11,972 bases of DNA from NCBI GenBank assembly GCA_003978865.1, contig QNXS01000003.1, positions 1 to 11,972 of the forward strand, given 5' to 3'. Both the position numbers and the translations under genes were made by a program. This document shows, in pieces, positions 6,693 through 11,972 of this stretch. The notes beneath the pieces are model-generated. The model saw only the letters and a list, made by a program, of their open reading frames with translations. It made no database searches and had not been told where the DNA came from. The first letter of the stretch is position 1. Each line of letters begins with the position of its first letter. Source of the DNA: Archaeoglobus sp. (GTDB lineage Archaea; Halobacteriota; Archaeoglobi; Archaeoglobales; Archaeoglobaceae).

Positions 6693-6714
6693 TAAGCTAA
6701 TTCTAAGCTAATTC
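6693..6714 (+). repeat. 11-base tandem duplication upstream of tRNA-Lys
   Basis: TAAGCTAATTC occurs twice head to tail (6693-6703 and 6704-6714), immediately before the BRE/TATA region of the tRNA gene. No function is evident. Confidence 0.6.
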
Positions 6715-6717
6715 GAA

Positions 6718-6734
6718 GCAAAATGCTTTTAAAC
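6718..6734 (+). promoter_or_regulatory. BRE/TATA-like promoter of tRNA-Lys
   Basis: GCAAAA fits the BRE pattern RNWAAW and is followed by CTTTTAAAC, a TATA-like box centred about 31 bases before the mature tRNA 5' end. That leaves a few bases of leader to be removed by RNase P. Confidence 0.55.
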
Positions 6735-6760
6735 AAGCTAAGTAGAGAGTAAACCTGCTT

Positions 6761-6834
6761 GGGCTCGTAGCTCAGCCAGGCAGAGCAGCGGCCTTTTAAG
6801 CCGCTGGTCGCGGGTTCAAATCCCGTCGAGCCCG
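6761..6834 (+). tRNA. tRNA-Lys (anticodon UUU)
   Basis: A complete cloverleaf can be folded by eye. The acceptor stem is GGGCTCG with CGAGCCC, with discriminator G at 6834. The D arm has GCTC pairing with GAGC. The anticodon stem is GCGGC with GCCGC around the loop CTTTTAA, with TTT at 6795-6797, and the T arm is GCGGG-TTCAAAT-CCCGT. There is no intron, and CCA is not encoded. The anticodon UUU reads Lys AAA and AAG. Confidence 0.97.
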
Positions 6835-6874
6835 CATCCATACTTTAATGTATCCATATTTTAAACACCCAAAG

Positions 6875-6890
6875 TGAAAAAACGTTATAA
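6875..6890 (+). promoter_or_regulatory. BRE/TATA-like promoter of the DNA ligase gene
   Basis: GAAAAA (BRE-like) is followed by ACGTTATAAG, with the TATA-like part centred about 25 bases before the ATG at 6912. There is no Shine-Dalgarno site, so a leaderless mRNA is likely. Confidence 0.5.
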
Positions 6891-6911
6891 GTTTAACATG
6901 GAAATTGAAAT

Positions 6912-8585
6912 ATGGCACTAACGTTTCGTGAGTTTGCTGAATTTTGCGATTCTATTGAGAAAATCTCGTCTACCCTTGAAATGACGGCAAAAATTGCCGG
7001 GTTTTTGAGGAAGATCGAGGATGACAGGGATCTATGCGATGTCGTGCTTTTTCTAAATGGAAGAATTTATCCGCCTTGGGATGAGAGAGAAGTTGGAGTA
7101 GGGATAGGTCTTGTCTATGAAGCTTTAAAACTTGCTACCGGGGCTGAAAAAGCGAAAATAGAGAATTTGCTTAGAGAAACAGGAGATCTCGGAAAAGCAG
7201 CAGAAATGCTTGTAAGAAAGAGGAAGCAATTAACTCTTTTTCAAGTAGAGTTAACAATTAGAAAAGTAAGAGAAATTTTTGATATCATGAGTTCATTAAC
7301 GGGAGAAGGAAGTCAAAAAAGGAAAGTTAGGTTGTTAGCTGACCTTTACGTATCTTCAACTCCGGTGGAGGCAAGATACCTAACAAGACTTGTACTTGGA
7401 GAAATGAGACTTGGTGTTGGTGAAGGTATAATGAGGGATGCTATAGCAAAAGCTTGGGGTGTAAGCAGTGAACTTGTTGAAAGAGCTTATATGATCACCA
7501 ACGACTTCGGTAAAGTTGCAGTTGTTGTTAAAGATATGGGGAAGGAAGGTCTTGAGAAGTTGAAAATACAGCTCCATATACCGGTAAAGATGATGCTCGC
7601 TCAGGTTGCCGAGGATGTTGACAGTGCAGTTAGGGAGATGGGTGAAGTTGCTGTAGAGTGGAAGTTTGATGGAACAAGAGTACAGATTCACTGGGGTGAT
7701 GGTAAAGTTACAATATTTTCAAGAAGGCTTGAAAACGTGACAAGAGCTCTGCCGGAAGTTGTGAGTGAAGTAAAAAAAGCTGTAAAAGAAGGAGTCATTC
7801 TTGATGGAGAAGCTGTTGCTATGAAGGAAGGGAGACCGATGCCCTTCCAGCAAATTCTAAGAAGGTTTAGAAGGAAACACGATGTGGGAAAAATGCTCGA
7901 AAAAGTGCCTATAAAAGTTTACTTATTCGATGTACTTTTTGCAAATGGTGAGGAAACGATAGATCTGCCCATGAGCGAGAGGAGAACAATACTCGAAAGT
8001 TTAATTGGAAAATCAGAGATTGTTCTTCTTGCAGAGCAAAAAATTACAAAAAGTGTTGAGGATATAGAGGATATATACCATCAAGCCCTGAATGCTGGGC
8101 ATGAAGGAGTTATGATGAAGAATCCGAAATCACCGTACATTCCGGGAAAAAGAGGGAAGCACTGGTTAAAACTCAAGCCTGTTATGGAGAACCTTGACCT
8201 TGTTGTTGTTGGGGGAGAATGGGGTGAGGGTAAAAGAAGCCATGTTATAAGTTCTTACGAGCTTGCGTGTTTGGATGAACATGGAAGATTTCTTAGGGTT
8301 GGAAAAGTTGCAACGGGCTTTACCGATGAGGAACTTGAAGAACTGACAGAACTGTTTAAATCTTTAATAGAATATCAGGAGGGTAAGAAAGTTAGGTTCA
8401 AGCCGTACTATGTTTTTGAAGTAGCCTATCAGGAAATTCAGAAAAGTCCAAAATACGACAGTGGTTACGCTTTGAGATTCCCGAGATTTGTCAGGCTGAG
8501 GGATGACAAGAGCATTGATGAAGCAGATACAATTGAGAGAATAGCAAGATTGTATGAAGTCCAGTTTAGAAGTAAGAAAGTTTGA
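6912..8585 (+). CDS. lig: ATP-dependent DNA ligase
   Basis: This enzyme seals nicks in replication and repair using an adenylated lysine. The 557 residues match the usual length of archaeal replicative ligases. The N-terminal part (about 1-215) is the helical DNA-binding domain. The adenylation domain begins with motif I KFDGTR (Lys251 is the nucleophile). Motif III is FSRRLENV (269-276), motif IIIa is YLFDVLF (337-343), motif IV is EGVMMK (398-403), and motif V is within KHWLKLKP (416-423). The C-terminal OB-fold follows (VRFKPYYVFEVAYQEIQ, and RFPRFVRLRDDKS near the end). The start at 6912 is supported by the TATA-like box; an ATG at 6898 is in another frame. The gene is alone on its strand and converges on mat. 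Some archaeal ligases also accept ADP or NAD, which cannot be judged here. Confidence 0.96.
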   Translation: MALTFREFAEFCDSIEKISSTLEMTAKIAGFLRKIEDDRDLCDVVLFLNGRIYPPWDEREVGVGIGLVYEALKLATGAEKAKIENLLRETGDLGKAAEMLVRKRKQLTLFQVELTIRKVREIFDIMSSLTGEGSQKRKVRLLADLYVSSTPVEARYLTRLVLGEMRLGVGEGIMRDAIAKAWGVSSELVERAYMITNDFGKVAVVVKDMGKEGLEKLKIQLHIPVKMMLAQVAEDVDSAVREMGEVAVEWKFDGTRVQIHWGDGKVTIFSRRLENVTRALPEVVSEVKKAVKEGVILDGEAVAMKEGRPMPFQQILRRFRRKHDVGKMLEKVPIKVYLFDVLFANGEETIDLPMSERRTILESLIGKSEIVLLAEQKITKSVEDIEDIYHQALNAGHEGVMMKNPKSPYIPGKRGKHWLKLKPVMENLDLVVVGGEWGEGKRSHVISSYELACLDEHGRFLRVGKVATGFTDEELEELTELFKSLIEYQEGKKVRFKPYYVFEVAYQEIQKSPKYDSGYALRFPRFVRLRDDKSIDEADTIERIARLYEVQFRSKKV

Positions 8586-8588
8586 ACG

Positions 8589-9782
8589 TTAGAAAGTTTT
8601 GAGCTCCCCGTTTATTACTTTATCAGTTATTTTTGTTGTATCTTCAAGCCACATCTCCACAACCTCTCTGATACTTCTGCTCATCTTATTAACTTCGTAA
8701 CCTTTTTTAGGGATAACCTGAATGCTTAGGGCTCTTGGCTCGTTTATAGGTTTCCCTATCTGGCTTAGTATTCTTACGTATATCTCTTCTATTCCCTCAA
8801 TACTCTCAGCACAATCTCTGGCTATTATGTTTGCAAGCAGGTTGTATATTTTACCAACGTGGTTTATTGGGTTTTTACCGCTTGTAGCCTCCATGCTCAT
8901 CGGTCTTCCGGGAGTTATAAGCCCGTTACATCTGTTTCCTCTTCCAACACTTCCATCATCACCATTTTCAGCAGAAGTTCCAGTCACCGTTAGGTAGTAG
9001 CACCCAGTTTCATAACAGTCAGCAGAATTGATGAAAACTTCGACATCTCTGTCGGTATATTCGGAAGTTATATCTTCTATCCAGTTCTTCATTTCGCTTT
9101 TTAGCGAGTCATACTCATTCAAACTCGATATATACTCCCCTATGAAAGCACAGGCAACAGTTAGCTTTATTTTATCTTTCTCTCTGAGTCCCATCACTTT
9201 TACATCTTCCCCAACTCCCGGGTTCTTTTTCCTGAATTCGTTGTATATCCTTCTCTCGACATTGTAAACAAGGTTTTCAGTCTCACTTAGTGGTGCATAG
9301 CCTATACCAAAGGATGTATCGTTTGCAAGTGGTACTTTTCCTCTTCTGAACACATCTTTCAAGTCTGTACTTCCCTCTCCAAGTTTCACGTCAAACACTA
9401 CATCACTTTCAACATCAAGATGGTGCATACACTGCTTCACGTATCTTTTTGCAGCTCTAAGTGCTATTCTATCTGCAGGTATGTAACTTCCCTCAAACTC
9501 TTTGGTTGCCCTTCCAACAAGTAGTATGTATATGGGCTGAATTACTTCTCCTCCACCAAATTCAGGCTTTGCCCTTCCTGCCACTATCTGGGTTTCATCA
9601 GTATTGTGGTGTAAAACAGTTCCAAGTCTTTTCATGTATTCCTGACTTAAAGCCCTGCTCATCGCTTCAGCTATTCCATCAGCAAGGCTGTCTGGATGTC
9701 CAACTCCTTTTCTCTCTACTATCTCAATGTCCTGCTGTTCTATTGGTGTGTGTGCTATTTCTTCAATGAATATATTTGGCAT
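8589..9782 (-). CDS. mat: S-adenosylmethionine synthetase, archaeal type
   Basis: This cytosolic enzyme makes S-adenosylmethionine from methionine and ATP. It belongs to the archaeal methionine adenosyltransferase family, which diverges strongly from bacterial MetK. The 397 residues are close to the usual 400. Visible family motifs are GVGHPDSLADG (26-36), HHNTDETQ (58-65), and the glycine-rich stretch GSVGRGNRCNGLITPGRP with MEATSGKNPINHVGK further along. The ATG is preceded by AGGTGG four bases upstream. It is the last gene of the priS-gins51-rpl44e-rps27e array, 18 bases after rps27e, and no separate promoter is obvious. Its stop lies 3 bases from the ligase stop, so the two transcripts must overlap at their 3' ends. 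Confidence 0.96.
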   Translation of the reverse strand: MPNIFIEEIAHTPIEQQDIEIVERKGVGHPDSLADGIAEAMSRALSQEYMKRLGTVLHHNTDETQIVAGRAKPEFGGGEVIQPIYILLVGRATKEFEGSYIPADRIALRAAKRYVKQCMHHLDVESDVVFDVKLGEGSTDLKDVFRRGKVPLANDTSFGIGYAPLSETENLVYNVERRIYNEFRKKNPGVGEDVKVMGLREKDKIKLTVACAFIGEYISSLNEYDSLKSEMKNWIEDITSEYTDRDVEVFINSADCYETGCYYLTVTGTSAENGDDGSVGRGNRCNGLITPGRPMSMEATSGKNPINHVGKIYNLLANIIARDCAESIEGIEEIYVRILSQIGKPINEPRALSIQVIPKKGYEVNKMSRSIREVVEMWLEDTTKITDKVINGELKTF

Positions 9783-9800
9783 TGTTCCACCTGAAAAATA

Positions 9801-9986
9801 TTACTTGTAGTTTTCGTCAACAACTTCCACTATATCAGCTTTTATCAAAGCCCTGCCTCCGGTTGGTTCAGCAAGAGTTCTTCCGCAAACGAGACACTTA
9901 ACTACTGTTGAGGCATGGTCGAATATTATTTGAACGTTTTCACAGTCCGGACATTTAACTTTTACAAAGTGACTTTTTTTCTGCAT
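9801..9986 (-). CDS. rps27e: Ribosomal protein S27e
   Basis: This is a small-subunit ribosomal protein of 61 residues with a C4 zinc ribbon: Cys12 and Cys15 (CPDC), and Cys31 and Cys34 (CLVC), followed by the conserved GRTLAEPTGGRA segment. The frame could start at a GTG at 9995. The ATG at 9986 is better, because AGGTGG lies five bases before it and overlaps that GTG, and because the resulting length is normal for archaeal S27e. It follows rpl44e by 27 bases, the pairing usual in archaea. The usual neighbours further downstream (aIF2-alpha, Nop10) are replaced here by mat. Confidence 0.95.
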   Translation of the reverse strand: MQKKSHFVKVKCPDCENVQIIFDHASTVVKCLVCGRTLAEPTGGRALIKADIVEVVDENYK

Positions 9987-10013
9987 AACAACCACCTGTA
10001 CCTGTAAATCAAG

Positions 10014-10295
10014 TTACTTTTCTACTATTTCAAATCTCTTTGCTCTCCATGTGGGGCGATGATAGGCTTTCTTGCATACGGTGCATCTAAATCTTATATT
10101 TACTCTCTTGGTTGGTTTGTCTCCTCCGGGAACCTTGCTGAACTTGCCAAGATTTCCAACTTTACCCCTTCTTCTTTTTTGCCTGTTAATCCATCTAAGA
10201 GAACTCTGCCTCCCTTTGCTGACCTTCTCAACCTCATGAATCGTATGCTTGCCGCAATACTTGCAGAAAGTCTTAACCTTCTTTGGATACTTCAT
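10014..10295 (-). CDS. rpl44e: Ribosomal protein L44e
   Basis: This is a large-subunit ribosomal protein of 93 residues, the normal archaeal size. It is very basic, with a zinc-binding arrangement Cys11 and Cys14 (CKYC) plus Cys71 and Cys74 (CTVC). Between these is the family's basic glycine-rich centre (RQKRRRGKVGNLGKFSKVPGG) and the PTKRVNIRFRC segment. The start has GAGGTG six bases upstream. It lies 22 bases after gins51 and 27 before rps27e, in the same operon. Confidence 0.96.
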   Translation of the reverse strand: MKYPKKVKTFCKYCGKHTIHEVEKVSKGRQSSLRWINRQKRRRGKVGNLGKFSKVPGGDKPTKRVNIRFRCTVCKKAYHRPTWRAKRFEIVEK

Positions 10296-10317
10296 TCACA
10301 ACACCTCATCTCAAGAC

Positions 10318-10878
10318 TTATCTCTTTATCTCAACAACTTCCGCAGCACCTCCCTTTATCAGGGCATTAGCGTTAAGTGAGGGGAGTGATACCACATCTT
10401 CTTTCCTCAATTTATATGTTTTTCCGTCAATTCCTTCGAATTCGACATTGTCCAATATCCTTACTATTCTGTAAGCATCAGGTTCATCAGCAACCTCTTT
10501 CTCCCCACTTTTCACACTGTGACCATAGAGAACTTCATCCCTAAACGAAGAAATAACATCAACAAGGCTTCTATAAAAAAGCACTTCCCTGCTGGTTAAG
10601 TTGTCAAGTCCCTCTATACCGCTAACAGTTCCACAGACTTCAGCCCAAGCCGCTCTTATTATCTTTCCCGTTCTTTCTTCAAAAAGTCTTCTCTGTATCC
10701 TTCTTAGAGTTCTCAGCTCGTCATCTATTCTTTGAATTTCCTCATCGCTATTAGTTGTCTTTCTTAGTTTTTCAAGTTCTTCTATCTTTTCTCTCAACTC
10801 ATCGTACAAAGTTTCTTCTACAACCTGTAGAGACTTTCTGCTTTTTTCAAGAAGTATCATCAGCTCTTCAATGTCCAT
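10318..10878 (-). CDS. gins51: GINS complex subunit, GINS51 (Sld5/Psf1) type
   Basis: GINS bridges MCM helicase and the replication-fork proteins. The 186 residues have a helical N-terminal A domain (about 1-115, with a charged coiled-coil-like part at 20-65) and a small C-terminal B domain (about 135-186, YRIVRILDNVEFEGIDGKTY then LPSLNANALIKGGAAEVVE). The A-then-B order is that of GINS51; many euryarchaea have only this subunit and form a homotetramer. A longer frame begins at TTG 10887. I prefer ATG 10878, since the G-rich GGGGGAT is well placed for it and too close to the TTG. It overlaps the priS end by 11 bases, indicating translational coupling. Sequence conservation in this family is low, so the call rests on the B domain, the size and the priS neighbour. 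Confidence 0.82.
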   Translation of the reverse strand: MDIEELMILLEKSRKSLQVVEETLYDELREKIEELEKLRKTTNSDEEIQRIDDELRTLRRIQRRLFEERTGKIIRAAWAEVCGTVSGIEGLDNLTSREVLFYRSLVDVISSFRDEVLYGHSVKSGEKEVADEPDAYRIVRILDNVEFEGIDGKTYKLRKEDVVSLPSLNANALIKGGAAEVVEIKR

Positions 10879-11941
10879 ATAACGCAATCCCCCTACATAT
10901 CAAGAATATTGCTGCAAATTCGGGCAATCTTGTTTTCTCTCCGGGCTTGACTTTGATTTCTATATCACCGATCCTCAGTTTTGCAGGTTTCAAACATCTG
11001 ACTTTAACTTTTTCGTCTTCAAAAGCAAGAGCATCTCTAAACGGGTCAAAATCATCAAGTTCATCTAAGTTGAGAGGTTTTACAACAAATCCTGTCTTTC
11101 CATGAAGGGAATTTGCAAGTCTTATGAGTCTGTGTGTATCTGCTGTAACGGGCTCGTCTATGTGAATTCTCATCAGTTCAATGCAGGAGTTGTAACAGTC
11201 TTCAAAAATTATTTTTTCTTTTTTCGTCAGCACGCTGGTATCACAGGATGAAATTCTTTCTAAGGTCATCCTATTCAGCTTTTTACTAAGTCTTTTGATG
11301 GAATCCTTCCTCATTTTAACCTCCTTTTTTTTCAATTTCAGTAGCATCAGCTTTGCTGCACATCTGCAGAGTCTCAAACCCTGAGTTGAGTTTTTACTGC
11401 TAATTCTGTTTAATGTGATATAGTTCACGATCTCTCTTCTCTCCGCTGAATCAAGTATCAGAAATTCTCTGTCGTGAACATGTATATGGTAGCCCCTACT
11501 TCCAGAAAAAACAAGATTCATATCTTTAACTCCAAAATCTCTTTCAAGTATCTCATAAAGTCTTCTTATCTCTTTTTTTGCTATTTCCAAAGATTTTTTC
11601 ATATCCTGAAATTCATTACCTGTCTTTTTAAAAGGAATGTGATCCGCATCTATATCAAATATTAAATCAGCTTTAATCCATCCTTTATCTTCCATTTTAT
11701 TCTCTCCCGGCCTTTCGTAGTAAGCTGAAGAATGATAGGCGTGAAGTGGTGGGATAGATGTAATGTAAGTTTTTAACTCTCTCTCACTGGAAAAGGATAG
11801 ATGTCTGTGCATAACAAAGTTTGGGATTGCATTTATCGGTACAAATGCCCATTCTCTCATTGCACACTCTCTAACCTCAATCTTTGCCCTTTCATAGTAC
11901 TCCCCGAACTTTTTCTGAAGATAGGCTTTTGTTATTTCCAC
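10868..11941 (-). CDS. priS: DNA primase small (catalytic) subunit PriS
   Basis: This is the catalytic subunit of archaeal/eukaryotic-type primase, which makes primers at the replication fork together with PriL (not in this window). The 357 residues show the catalytic pair Asp96 and Asp98 (DLIFDIDAD), the nucleotide-binding loop SGSRGYHIHV (146-155), and the third acidic residue Asp262 in IDEPVTADTHRLIRLANSLHGKTG. Between Asp98 and the loop, archaeal enzymes such as the Pyrococcus p41 subunit have a zinc knuckle with Cys and His ligands. Here residues 99-145 contain no Cys at all, so the knuckle seems absent. The start is GTG, with GGTGA four bases upstream. It is the first visible gene of the array and overlaps gins51. 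It may be preceded by another gene beyond the window edge. Confidence 0.94.
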   Translation of the reverse strand: MEITKAYLQKKFGEYYERAKIEVRECAMREWAFVPINAIPNFVMHRHLSFSSERELKTYITSIPPLHAYHSSAYYERPGENKMEDKGWIKADLIFDIDADHIPFKKTGNEFQDMKKSLEIAKKEIRRLYEILERDFGVKDMNLVFSGSRGYHIHVHDREFLILDSAERREIVNYITLNRISSKNSTQGLRLCRCAAKLMLLKLKKKEVKMRKDSIKRLSKKLNRMTLERISSCDTSVLTKKEKIIFEDCYNSCIELMRIHIDEPVTADTHRLIRLANSLHGKTGFVVKPLNLDELDDFDPFRDALAFEDEKVKVRCLKPAKLRIGDIEIKVKPGEKTRLPEFAAIFLICRGIALYGH

Positions 11942-11972
11942 GATTTCACCTATTTTTTATAGTTTTAGGACT

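Noticed and set aside
6761..6834. tRNA-Lys as an attachment site of an integrated element
   Set aside because: No integrase gene and no repeated tRNA 3' end are visible in the window; the downstream gene is a housekeeping ligase.
11951..11962. TATA-like ATAAAAAAT upstream of priS on the minus strand
   Set aside because: It is only about 15 bases from the GTG start, too close for a normal transcript, and priS has its own Shine-Dalgarno site, which implies a leader. The true promoter is probably outside the window.

Overview
The window looks like a chromosomal segment of a thermophilic euryarchaeon, most likely one of the Archaeoglobales. The reasons are the heterodisulfide-reductase (Hdr) cluster with an F420-linked subunit, archaeal replication genes (PriS, a GINS51-type protein, an ATP-dependent ligase), archaeal ribosomal proteins L44e and S27e, the archaeal-type methionine adenosyltransferase, BRE/TATA-like promoters and T-rich terminators. 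Genus and species cannot be fixed by eye, and a methanogen or ANME relative is not excluded.

Layout. Positions 1-742 are AT-rich and hold no convincing intact gene. They contain interrupted coding-like fragments and a cluster of short tandem repeats. Positions 743-2034 (minus strand) are hdrC and hdrB, overlapping by 4 bases. Positions 2189-6608 (plus strand) are a polyferredoxin with six [4Fe-4S] motifs, an FrhB/FdhB-like F420-binding protein with four more, and a long HdrA fused to a C-terminal MvhD domain. The two arms diverge from a 154-base region (2035-2188) carrying back-to-back leaderless-type promoters. A repeat-rich spacer, tRNA-Lys(UUU) and a leaderless-type DNA ligase gene follow. 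The right third (8589-11941, minus strand) is a compact array in transcription order priS, gins51, rpl44e, rps27e, mat; it converges on the ligase gene with a gap of 3 bases.

How the genes work together. The Hdr divergon encodes the parts of a soluble flavin-based electron-bifurcating or confurcating complex: HdrABC, an MvhD [2Fe-2S] connector built into HdrA, an F420-reactive FrhB-like subunit, and a polyferredoxin that could store or wire electrons. No hydrogenase large or small subunit is present, so F420H2 rather than H2 is the likely two-electron partner (inference). The most interesting points are the composition and divergent arrangement of this cluster, the unusual HdrC (shortened N-terminus and altered cysteine spacing), and a primase small subunit that seems to lack the zinc-knuckle cysteines. 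Several start codons are placed from Shine-Dalgarno or promoter evidence rather than at the longest reading frame.
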